From: Streptomyces sp. WAC 01529
Lineage (GTDB): Bacteria > Actinomycetota > Actinomycetes > Streptomycetales > Streptomycetaceae
Direction of reading: 5' to 3'
NCBI RefSeq assembly: GCF_003945545.1
Contig: NZ_CP029617.1
Coordinates: forward strand, 7,901,001-7,965,000
Length of the DNA stretch: 64,000 nucleotides
Of the stretch, positions 57,309 through 64,000 are shown in pieces. Below the pieces are notes generated by a model that worked only from the letters and a program-made list of their open reading frames with translations, had not been told where the DNA came from and searched no databases. A program made the position numbers and the translations under genes. Numbering within the stretch: position 1 is the stretch's first letter; each line of letters opens with the position of its first letter.

Positions 57309-58535
57309 TCAGCGGCGCGCGAACGCCGGTGCGTGCTCCGGGCGCACGCCCACCCCGCCCAGGTACCCCGTCACCGTCCGCAGCGCGGGCACCCGCCGCA
57401 GCATCCTGAGGGGCAGCGGCAGCCGGTCACCGCTGAGGGTCCCGGCGAGCGCGGGGGTCAACAGCATGTCGTGCTCGCCCTGTTGCTGCTTCTGCGTCAC
57501 GGCCATCGGCAGCCACCGGCGCTTCTGGACGCGGGCGAGATCGCGTACGCCGATGTCGCCGCGCCGCAGCGGTCCGGCGAGGAGACGCGCCGCCGCGACG
57601 GCGTCCTGGATCGCGAGGTTGACGCCCACGCCGCCGACCGGCGACATGGTGTGCGCGGCGTCGCCGATGCAGAGCAGGCCCTCGGTGTACCAGCGGGGGA
57701 GGCGGTCCATGGTGACCTCCAGGAGTTTGACGTCGTCCCAGGAGCGGATCTCCGCCATCGTGGCGCGGTCCCAGCCGAGCAGGGCGCCGAGGCGGTCGCG
57801 GAACCACTCGACGCCGTGGGAGCGCAGCTCGCCGTCCGTGCCCTTCTTGATGAGGTAGGAGGTCTGGTAATAGTCGCCGCGGTCCATGGTGGCGGCGACC
57901 TGGCCGTCGCGGATGCTCAGGAAGACCCGGTCGCTCTTGAGGTCGTCCGGCGGCGCGGGCACGCGGACCTGCCAGACGTCGATGGGTACGTCGTACGAGA
58001 CCGGGGTGAGCCCGGCGGCGGCGCGCACCAGGGAGCCGCGCCCGTCGCAGGCCACCGTCAGATCGGCGGCGATCTCGCCGGGCGTGCCGTCCTCGGCGAC
58101 GTAACGCACTCCGGTGATCCGGCCGGAGCCGTCCCGGCGCACTCCGGTCGCCGCCGTCCGCATCCGCAGCGTGAACGACGGCTCGGTGGCGGCCTCGCCC
58201 GCGAGCAGGTCGAGGAAGTCCCACTGCGGGACCATCGCGATGTACTTGTGGCGGCCGGGGATGTGCCGCAGGTCGCCCGCGACGACCGTGGTGCCCTCGA
58301 TGTGCATCCGCATGTCGCGCAGCTTGCGGGCCGGCAGCCGGGCGAAGCGTTCCCCGAGGCCGAGTTCGTCGAGCAGGCGCAGCGTCGAGGGGTGCACGGT
58401 GTCCCCGCGGAAGTCGCGCAGGAAGTCGCCGTGCTTCTCCAGGACCGTCACCTCGATCCCCGCCCGGGCCAGCAGCAGGCCGAGCATCATGCCGGCCGGG
58501 CCGCCGCCCACTACACAGCACGTCGTGCGTTCCAT
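57309..58535 (-). CDS. FAD-dependent aromatic-hydroxylase-type monooxygenase
   Basis: 408 residues from ATG 58535, with GGGAGGA seven bases upstream. Motifs of class A flavoprotein monooxygenases are present: CCVVGGGPAGMMLGLLLARA (GxGxxG), DLTVACDGRGSLVR (DG), and LLCIGDAAHTMSPVGGVGVN (GD) closing the FAD site. PQWDFLDLL aligns with substrate-channel regions. It needs NAD(P)H and O2 to hydroxylate an aromatic or polyketide-like substrate. Two TGACC-type palindromes lie 34-67 bases upstream, so TetR control is likely. Confidence 0.92.
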   Translation of the reverse strand: MERTTCCVVGGGPAGMMLGLLLARAGIEVTVLEKHGDFLRDFRGDTVHPSTLRLLDELGLGERFARLPARKLRDMRMHIEGTTVVAGDLRHIPGRHKYIAMVPQWDFLDLLAGEAATEPSFTLRMRTAATGVRRDGSGRITGVRYVAEDGTPGEIAADLTVACDGRGSLVRAAAGLTPVSYDVPIDVWQVRVPAPPDDLKSDRVFLSIRDGQVAATMDRGDYYQTSYLIKKGTDGELRSHGVEWFRDRLGALLGWDRATMAEIRSWDDVKLLEVTMDRLPRWYTEGLLCIGDAAHTMSPVGGVGVNLAIQDAVAAARLLAGPLRRGDIGVRDLARVQKRRWLPMAVTQKQQQGEHDMLLTPALAGTLSGDRLPLPLRMLRRVPALRTVTGYLGGVGVRPEHAPAFARR

Positions 58536-58568
58536 GTCGGTGTCCTCCCTGAGTAGGTGCGGCCACAC

Positions 58569-58602
58569 TAACCGTTCGGTCAGAAGTCTGACCATGCGGT
58601 CA
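58569..58602. promoter_or_regulatory. Tandem TetR-type operators between divergent genes
   Basis: TAACCGTTCGGTCA (58569-58582) and TGACCATGCGGTCA (58589-58602) are dyads of the TNACC-N4-GGTCA type, 20 bases apart centre to centre, i.e. about two helical turns. They lie between the monooxygenase and nitronate-monooxygenase genes. Confidence 0.65.
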
Positions 58603-58682
58603 GTCATCGTGTGCGCGCACCAATCTGACGCAGCATCAGGAAACCTCTTCCTTCGGCATGGCCGCTGCGGCATCCTGCGGCC

Positions 58683-59795
58683 ATGCAGACGGAGTTGAGC
58701 AGGAGACTGGGAGTCGAACACGCCATCTTCGGTTTCACGCCCTTCCCCGCGGTGGCCGCCGCCATCAGCAGGGCGGGCGGGTTCGGGGTGCTCGGCGCGG
58801 TCCGCTACACGGCACCCGACGAGCTGGCCAGGGATCTCGACTGGATGCAGGAGCACGTCGACGGCATGCCGTACGGCCTCGATGTCGTGATGCCCGCCAA
58901 GAAGGTCGAAGGCGTCACGGAGGTCGACGTCGAGGCGATGATCCCCGAGGGCCACCGGCAGTTCGTCAAGGACACCCTCGCCAAGCACGGCGTGCCCGAG
59001 CTGCCCGAGGGCGAGGCGTCCGGCTGGCGCATCACCGGCTGGATGGAGCAGGTCGCCCGCGACCAGCTCGACGTCGCCTTCGACTACCCGATCGCCCTCC
59101 TCGCCAACGCCCTCGGTTCACCCCCGGCCGACGTCATCGACCGCGCACACGGCAACGACGTCCTCGTCGCCGCCCTCGCGGGCAGCGCCCGGCACGCCCG
59201 CAAACACGCGGACGCCGGCATCGACATCGTCGTCGCCCAGGGGTACGAGGCGGGCGGGCACACCGGCGAGATCGCCTCCATGGTGCTCACCCCCGAGGCC
59301 GTGGAGGCGGTCGCGCCGATGCCGGTCCTCGCCGCCGGGGGCATCGGCAGCGGCGAGCAGATCGCGGCCGCGCTCGCGCTCGGCGCCCAGGGCGTCTGGC
59401 TCGGTTCCCTGTGGCTCACCACCACCGAAGCCGACCTGCACTCGCCCGCCCTCACCCGCAAACTGCTGGCCGCCGGTTCCGGCGACACGGTCCGCTCCCG
59501 GGCCCTGACCGGCAAACCCGCGCGCCAGCTCCGCACGGAGTGGACCGACGCCTGGGACGACCCGCAGGGCCCGGGACCACTCCCCATGCCGCTCCAGGGG
59601 CTCCTCGTCGCCGAGGCGGTCTCGCGCATCCAGAAGTACGAGGTGCGGAACCTGCTCGGCACCCCGGTGGGGCAGATCGTCGGCCGGATGAACAGCGAAC
59701 GCGGCGTCCAGGCCGTCTTCGACGATCTGACACGCGGGTTCGAGCGGGCCGTCGACCGGATCAACCGCATCGCGGGAAGGGGAAGCCAGTCGTGA
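58683..59795 (+). CDS. Nitronate monooxygenase (NPD-like FMN enzyme)
   Basis: 370 residues from ATG 58683. The FMN barrel has AIFGFTPFPAVAAAISRAGG then FGVLGA, DIVVAQGYEAGGHTGEIASM with the active-site AGGH, VLAAGGIGSGEQIAAALALG, and AQGVWLGSLWL. This is the 2-nitropropane dioxygenase/nitronate monooxygenase family; many actinobacterial members may act on other substrates. No ribosome site is visible; CATCCT lies six bases before ATG. The stop overlaps the GTG of the acyl-CoA synthetase gene (GTGA), so both proteins are made together. Confidence 0.92.
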   Translation: MQTELSRRLGVEHAIFGFTPFPAVAAAISRAGGFGVLGAVRYTAPDELARDLDWMQEHVDGMPYGLDVVMPAKKVEGVTEVDVEAMIPEGHRQFVKDTLAKHGVPELPEGEASGWRITGWMEQVARDQLDVAFDYPIALLANALGSPPADVIDRAHGNDVLVAALAGSARHARKHADAGIDIVVAQGYEAGGHTGEIASMVLTPEAVEAVAPMPVLAAGGIGSGEQIAAALALGAQGVWLGSLWLTTTEADLHSPALTRKLLAAGSGDTVRSRALTGKPARQLRTEWTDAWDDPQGPGPLPMPLQGLLVAEAVSRIQKYEVRNLLGTPVGQIVGRMNSERGVQAVFDDLTRGFERAVDRINRIAGRGSQS

Positions 59796-61357
59796 GCACA
59801 CCTGCCAGCAGCACCCCGCCGAACGGCTTCTGGGCACAGGCCGTGGCCGACCCCGGCCGCACCGTCCTCGTCGCCCCCGGCGGCGAGCAGTGGACGGCGG
59901 GCCGACTGCACAGCGCGGTCAACCAGTTGGTGCACGGTCTGCGGGCCGCCGGTCTGGAGCGCGGCGACGCGTTCGCCGTCGTCCTGCCCAACGGCGTGGA
60001 GTTCCTCACCGCGTACCTGGCTGCCGCCCAGGCCGGCTTCTACCTCGTCCCCGTCAACCACCACCTGGTCGGCCCCGAGATCGCCTGGATCGTCGCCGAC
60101 TCCGGGGCCAAGGTGCTGATCGCCCACGAGAGGTTCGCCGACGCGGCGGTGGCCGCGGCCGACGAGGCGGCCCTCCCGGCCACCCACCGCTACGCCGTCG
60201 GCGAGGTGTCGGGCTTCCGCCCCTACCGCCAACTCCTCGAAGGTCAGCCGGAGTCGGTCCCCGAGAACCGCACGCTCGGCTGGGTCATGAACTACACCTC
60301 CGGTACCACCGGCCGCCCCCGCGGCATCCGCCGACCGCTCTCCGGCAAACTCCCCGAGGAGTCCTACCTCGGCGGCTTCCTCGGCATCTTCGGCATCAAA
60401 CCCTTCGACGGCAACGTCCACCTCGTCTGCTCACCGCTCTACCACACCGCCGTCCTCCAATTCGCGGGCGCCGCCCTGCACATCGGCCACCCCCTCGTCG
60501 TCATGGACAAGTGGACTCCCGAGGAGATGCTCCGCCTCATCGACGCGCACCGCTGCACGCACACCCACATGGTGCCGACCCAGTTCCACCGCCTCCTCGC
60601 GCTGCCCGAGGCGACGAAGGCCGCGTACGACGTGTCCTCGATGCGGCACGCCATCCACGGCGCCGCCCCCTGCCCCGACCACGTGAAGCGGGCGATGATC
60701 GAGTGGTGGGGCGAGTGCGTCGAGGAGTACTACGCGGCCAGCGAGGGCGGCGGCGCCTTCGCCACCGCGCAGGAGTGGCTGAAGAAACCGGGAACGGTCG
60801 GAAAGGCCTGGCCCATCAGCGAGTTGGCCGTCTTCGACGACGACGGCAACCGCCTGCCGCCCGGCGAACTCGGCACCGTCTACATGAAGATGTCCACCGG
60901 CGGATTCTCGTACCACAAGGACGAGTCGAAGACGAGGAAGAACCGCATCGGCGACTTCTTCACCGTCGGCGACCTCGGCCTCCTCGACGAGGACGGCTAC
61001 CTCTTCCTGCGCGACCGCAAGATCGACATGATCATCTCGGGCGGCGTGAACATCTACCCCGCCGAGATCGAGTCGGCGCTGCTCACCCATCCCGCGGTCG
61101 CCGACGCCGCGGCCTTCGGGATCCCGCACGACGACTGGGGCGAGGAGGTCAAGGCCGTCGTCGAGGCCGCCGAGGGCAGGACCGCCGACGACGCCCTCGC
61201 CGCCGAGATCCTCGCCCACTGCGAGCGGCGGCTCGCCGGGTACAAGCGGCCCAAGAGCGTCGACTTCATCGAGGCGATGCCCCGCGACCCGAACGGCAAG
61301 CTGTACAAGCGCCGGCTGCGCGACCCGTACTGGGAGGGCCGCGAGCGCGCCATGTGA
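59792..61357 (+). CDS. Acyl-CoA synthetase (AMP-binding, FadD-like)
   Basis: 521 residues from GTG 59792, which overlaps the upstream stop. Adenylation motifs in order: YTSGTTGRPRGIRRP (P-loop), AASEGGG, VGDLGLLDEDGYLFLRDRKI, DMIISGGVNIYPAEIES (hinge and A8), and DPNGKLYKR with the catalytic Lys. It activates a carboxylic acid with ATP and CoA in the cytosol. The chain length is not readable. Coupling to a nitronate monooxygenase suggests a joint pathway, perhaps for an unusual acid. A perfect hairpin follows 13 bases after the stop. Confidence 0.94.
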   Translation: MSTPASSTPPNGFWAQAVADPGRTVLVAPGGEQWTAGRLHSAVNQLVHGLRAAGLERGDAFAVVLPNGVEFLTAYLAAAQAGFYLVPVNHHLVGPEIAWIVADSGAKVLIAHERFADAAVAAADEAALPATHRYAVGEVSGFRPYRQLLEGQPESVPENRTLGWVMNYTSGTTGRPRGIRRPLSGKLPEESYLGGFLGIFGIKPFDGNVHLVCSPLYHTAVLQFAGAALHIGHPLVVMDKWTPEEMLRLIDAHRCTHTHMVPTQFHRLLALPEATKAAYDVSSMRHAIHGAAPCPDHVKRAMIEWWGECVEEYYAASEGGGAFATAQEWLKKPGTVGKAWPISELAVFDDDGNRLPPGELGTVYMKMSTGGFSYHKDESKTRKNRIGDFFTVGDLGLLDEDGYLFLRDRKIDMIISGGVNIYPAEIESALLTHPAVADAAAFGIPHDDWGEEVKAVVEAAEGRTADDALAAEILAHCERRLAGYKRPKSVDFIEAMPRDPNGKLYKRRLRDPYWEGRERAM

Positions 61358-61370
61358 GGGCGGCGAGGGG

Positions 61371-61405
61371 CGGCGGGCCGGGCCTCCCGAGGGCCCGGCC
61401 CGCCG
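61371..61405. terminator. Perfect 14-bp bidirectional hairpin
   Basis: Arms 61371-61384 and 61392-61405 with a seven-base loop, between the convergent synthetase and penicillin-acylase-family genes. Confidence 0.85.
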
Positions 61406-61410
61406 AGAAC

Positions 61411-63879
61411 TCAACGGCGCTCGCGCACCCGCACCACCTTCAGCGCGGGATCACCGAGGATGTCCTTCTCGCAGAAGCGCGACGTCACCCAGCGCTCCTT
61501 CGCGTACAGCCGCGTCTGGTCGCTGAAGTGCGGCGAGCCGGGCTCGGACGACTGGGAGTACGTCAGCAGCGTGCGGGCCTTGGGGCAGCGGCCCTCGCCC
61601 CAGCCGACCGCCTGGATGTGACTCGACCCGTGCGCGACCTCGGTGTAACCCGCCTTCGGGTCCCAGGTCGCCTCGATCTTGTTCCAGACGCCGAGGGACT
61701 CCGTGCCGCCGTGCACCGGCAGGCGCTTGCCGCCGCGCACGACGTACTGGTTCTCGCCCAGCGGAGCGTTCAGCGCGATCCCCGCCGCTTCCAGCTCGGA
61801 CACCGCGTCCGCCAGCGCCTTCGGGAAGCCCGGTACCGAGGTGTCGAGGGTGTGGGGGGTGCGCACCGGATCGGCCGCGGAGAACGGCACCTTCCACAGC
61901 TGCGCCCTCGGCACGGTCGCCGTCAACATGCGCCAGAACCGGTCGAAGAGCAGCGCGCCGCGGCTGTTGGTGTCCATCCTGTGGTCCCAGCGCGCCAGCA
62001 CCTTGCAGGCCTTGGATACGTCAACCGCCTTGCCGTCACTGCCCGTCGCCATGCCGCCGGGAAGCGCCGCGCAGGCCTTCGCCGCGTCGTCCGCCGCGAG
62101 ATCCGCCGCCGGGACCCGGTTGGCGAACTGCTGGCGTTGCAGGTCGGCGACGGTCAGACGGCCCTTCTTGGCCATCGCCGCCACATCCTGGATGCCTCCG
62201 CGCGTACGCAGCGAACGCTGCGTGCCGATCGTGCCGAAGACCCGCTCGTAACCGGTGATCGGCCGGTCCGCGTTGGAGAGCCAGGCGCTGTCGTTGGAGT
62301 TCTCCGCATACGGGGCGTTCTTCAGCGTCGGCATCCGCGAAGGCCCGAAGATCCCGGGCTGCACCGCGTCCTCGTCGGAGCCGAGCGCGCACGCGCCCCG
62401 CGAGCCGTCGAGCACGGCGACACCCGACGCCGGGTAGGTGATCTTGCCGAGGTCCGTGCTGCAGCGCTCCGCGAGTTCATCGGTGATGCGGGGCAGCACC
62501 TGCGACTGCGTGAGCAGCGAGTGGCCGCGCCGGTCCGCCGCGACGGTGTTCACCCAGGGCAGCCCCTGGGTCTCCCGCAGCGACTTGAGGATGCCGGCGG
62601 TGGAACGGGCCTTGCCGAAGCCGAGGTTGGTGTCGCTGCCGCGCAGGTTCGCGGCGTTCGGGTCGTTCAGCGCGTACGCCGTGGTCGAGGACCAGGGCAG
62701 CGGCAGCTGCGGGCCGAGGCCGGAGACGACGGGGCCGTAGCGGGTCCACCACTGGGTGCGGGTCACCGGCGCGCTGCCGCCCTTCACGGGCACGGTGACG
62801 GTCCGCTTCGTCATCTTGTGCGGCTTGCCGTCCACCAGATAGGTGGTCGGATCGGCCGGGTCCAGGGTGAGCTGGTGCAGGTTCAAGGGGACGCCGGTGG
62901 CGACGGTGTGGCTCCACGCCACATCCTCGTTGAAGCCGATGTTGACCACGCCGGTGCCGAGCAACGAGGCGCCGGACACGTTCAGTTCGCCCGGGATGGT
63001 CTGCTGCGACTGCCAGAAGCGGCGCCCGCCCTGCCAGGGGTAGTGCGGGTTGCCGAGCAGCAGCCCCTTGCCGTTGGCCGTGGTCGTGCCGTGGAACGCG
63101 ACGGCGTTGGAGCCCATGTCGGCGTCCTGCGCCGAGAACAGCTCCCGGGCGGCCTTCGCCGTGCGGCGCGGGTCGGCGGCGGGGTTCCTTTCCGTGGCGC
63201 GGTCCTTGTCCGCGGCGCCCGGCGGCCGTGCGCCCGTGATGCCGTCGATGCCGCGCCCCTGGCCGCCGAGCACCTGCACGGCGAAGCCGTGGCGGGCCAC
63301 GTCCAGGGGGGTGATCGGGCGGACCCAGTCGGCCTTCGCGCAGGCCGGGTCGGTGACGCGGTTCTGCTTCAGCCAGGCGTTGTAGCCCGCGGCGAAGCCG
63401 CGCATCAGCTCCTTCGTCCGACGGCTGGGCCCCGCGGGGGCGGGCTGCTTCAGGAGCTTCTCCACCGTCCCCGCCTTCCGCACCCCACGGAAGTACAGGT
63501 CGCTGCTGAGGTTCGTGGACGCCGACGACAGGGCCGCGCCGGGGGAGGCCTCGGGCCCGAAGTGCCGGGAGCGCTCGCCGCGTACGGTCACATAGCCGTC
63601 GGCGAGAGTGCAGACCTGGTCGGCGGCCTGCGCCCATCCCGTGCCGAAGCCGAGGTTCGCGTAGTCCTTGGCGAGGATGTGTGGGATGCCGTACTGCGTG
63701 TAGCGGATGGTGGCGTGCAGGCCGCCGCCCGAGGGGTGGGCGTCGCGCGGCGCGGCCACCGCGCCGGCCGGCAGCAGGGCCACGGCGGTCAGCAAGGTGA
63801 TGCCCGCGGCGGCCAGTCGTCTCGTACGGGTACGGCCTCGGACTCGGCCTCTGGGCTGGGTGCGGGTACGGGTGCGCAA
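61411..63879 (-). CDS. Secreted penicillin-acylase-family (Ntn) amidase, aculeacin/AHL-acylase-like
   Basis: 822 residues from TTG 63879; GGGAGG lies seven bases upstream, better than the TTG at 63894. A long basic signal peptide ends near residue 43 (GAVAAP). The alpha chain has RYTQYGIPHILAKDYANLGF then GTGWAQA. Self-cleavage should occur before S257 in DADMGSNAVAF, freeing the beta-chain nucleophile; LLGNPHYPWQG and IGFNEDVAWSHTVATGVPLN are oxyanion-hole segments. It matches aculeacin A acylase and AhlM-type enzymes, which remove acyl chains from cyclic lipopeptides, penicillin V or acyl-homoserine lactones outside the cell. Confidence 0.93.
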   Translation of the reverse strand: MRTRTRTQPRGRVRGRTRTRRLAAAGITLLTAVALLPAGAVAAPRDAHPSGGGLHATIRYTQYGIPHILAKDYANLGFGTGWAQAADQVCTLADGYVTVRGERSRHFGPEASPGAALSSASTNLSSDLYFRGVRKAGTVEKLLKQPAPAGPSRRTKELMRGFAAGYNAWLKQNRVTDPACAKADWVRPITPLDVARHGFAVQVLGGQGRGIDGITGARPPGAADKDRATERNPAADPRRTAKAARELFSAQDADMGSNAVAFHGTTTANGKGLLLGNPHYPWQGGRRFWQSQQTIPGELNVSGASLLGTGVVNIGFNEDVAWSHTVATGVPLNLHQLTLDPADPTTYLVDGKPHKMTKRTVTVPVKGGSAPVTRTQWWTRYGPVVSGLGPQLPLPWSSTTAYALNDPNAANLRGSDTNLGFGKARSTAGILKSLRETQGLPWVNTVAADRRGHSLLTQSQVLPRITDELAERCSTDLGKITYPASGVAVLDGSRGACALGSDEDAVQPGIFGPSRMPTLKNAPYAENSNDSAWLSNADRPITGYERVFGTIGTQRSLRTRGGIQDVAAMAKKGRLTVADLQRQQFANRVPAADLAADDAAKACAALPGGMATGSDGKAVDVSKACKVLARWDHRMDTNSRGALLFDRFWRMLTATVPRAQLWKVPFSAADPVRTPHTLDTSVPGFPKALADAVSELEAAGIALNAPLGENQYVVRGGKRLPVHGGTESLGVWNKIEATWDPKAGYTEVAHGSSHIQAVGWGEGRCPKARTLLTYSQSSEPGSPHFSDQTRLYAKERWVTSRFCEKDILGDPALKVVRVRERR

Positions 63880-64000
63880 GGGGGAGCCTCCCAACAGCGT
63901 TGACGGAAGCGGCGGTTGAGCGTACCAAGCGGTATGTCATCTGTATGGTCCCTTGACCGAGGTGCCGCCAGGGACACAGGATCACGTCATGACGGGTGTA
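63880..64000. other. Upstream region at window end, possible start of a divergent gene
   Basis: It must contain the promoter of the acylase-family gene. An ATG at 63989 follows AGGATC and stays open for the four codons that remain (MTGV), so a rightward gene may begin here; this cannot be judged from 12 bases. Confidence 0.2.

Noticed and set aside
55046..58535. Carotenoid or polyketide biosynthetic cluster
   Set aside because: A phytoene-desaturase-like protein and an FAD monooxygenase are present, but no synthase, cyclase, transferase or ketosynthase gene accompanies them.
59890..63903. A 1337-codon plus-strand ORF and other very long ORFs (3625-6030, 32018-33823, 55034-57253 minus, 803-2290 minus)
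   Set aside because: They are antisense or out-of-frame shadows of well-supported genes, are Arg/Gly/His/Val-rich without family motifs, and lack ribosome sites; high GC at third positions keeps such frames open.
1..64000. tRNA, rRNA, riboswitch or insertion sequence
   Set aside because: I looked for clover-leaf ends, conserved riboswitch cores and transposase motifs and saw none; a covariance-model scan would be needed to exclude small RNAs.

Overview
The window is chromosomal DNA from a Streptomyces-type actinomycete. GC content is very high, third codon positions are saturated with G/C, GTG and TTG starts are common, and long antisense shadow ORFs run opposite most genes. The gene families are typical of Streptomyces: a chaplin, a DUF6629-type membrane protein, a DUF3618/holin-like operon, many secreted proteins and a rare TTA leucine codon. 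About 62 protein genes are supported. I found no rRNA, tRNA, CRISPR array, insertion sequence or origin. The two ends are a 5'-truncated sulfite-oxidase-like gene and a possible start codon at 63989.

Layout. 0-7 kb is a stress and envelope block: a three-gene operon (Ala/Pro-rich protein, holin-like protein, DUF3618 protein) behind a good SigB-type promoter, then a GNAT-like protein, CorA, a YihY/BrkB membrane protein, a PRC-barrel/DUF2382 protein and an MT0933-like orphan antitoxin behind a second SigB-like promoter. 7-14 kb holds secreted proteins (an SH3-like protein, a lipase with an altered nucleophile elbow, a tannase/feruloyl-esterase-family enzyme), a 3-hydroxyacyl-CoA dehydrogenase and a GAF/PucR-type regulator. 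14-18 kb has two Rossmann oxidoreductases, an HxlR regulator with a site motif shared by both oxidoreductase promoters, a secreted trypsin-like protease and TerB. 18-21.7 kb has CsbD, a DEAD-box helicase, a GNAT enzyme, a dehydrogenase remnant and a YfcE phosphoesterase. 21.7-23.3 kb is a run of three small secreted proteins, two of them paralogues.

23.4-27.2 kb is an arsenic-resistance locus: arsC, arsR1-acr3, arsR2 and an arsO-like flavoprotein. The two ArsR regulators face different, very regular palindromic operators. A single chaplin follows. 27.6-39.6 kb is a mix: FG-GAP secreted protein, DUF6629 protein, SGNH hydrolase, M20 peptidase with a GNAT enzyme, CGNR regulator, secreted alpha-amylase with a TGCAAG operator array, LLM flavin enzyme, LysR regulator, and an isochorismatase-family hydrolase in an operon with a GlxA-type regulator. 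39.8-41.3 kb is argG, with ARG-box-like repeats embedded in an apparently leaderless promoter.

41.3-49 kb holds a two-subunit molybdenum hydroxylase with a Tat signal, an unlinked PstS lipoprotein, a LysE exporter, a CDF metal exporter with a His-Pro repeat tail, and a PepSY membrane protein. 49-61.4 kb is rich in acyl-CoA and redox genes: an acyl-CoA dehydrogenase with a KstR-like box, a TTA-containing membrane protein, a PadR regulator divergent from an MpaB-type oxygenase that overlaps a Ser/Thr kinase with nine TPR-like units, a phytoene-desaturase-like oxidoreductase, a TetR regulator, a FAD monooxygenase, and a nitronate monooxygenase translationally coupled to an acyl-CoA synthetase. 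The window closes with a secreted penicillin-acylase-family enzyme.

No single block is an obviously new defence or biosynthetic system. The most unusual signals are regulatory (dual ArsR operators, leaderless argG and padR promoters overlapped by operators, a mini-ORF coupled to mpaB) and departures from family consensus (lipase nucleophile elbow, tannase without its CS/HC cysteines, PadR reading frame without its stop).
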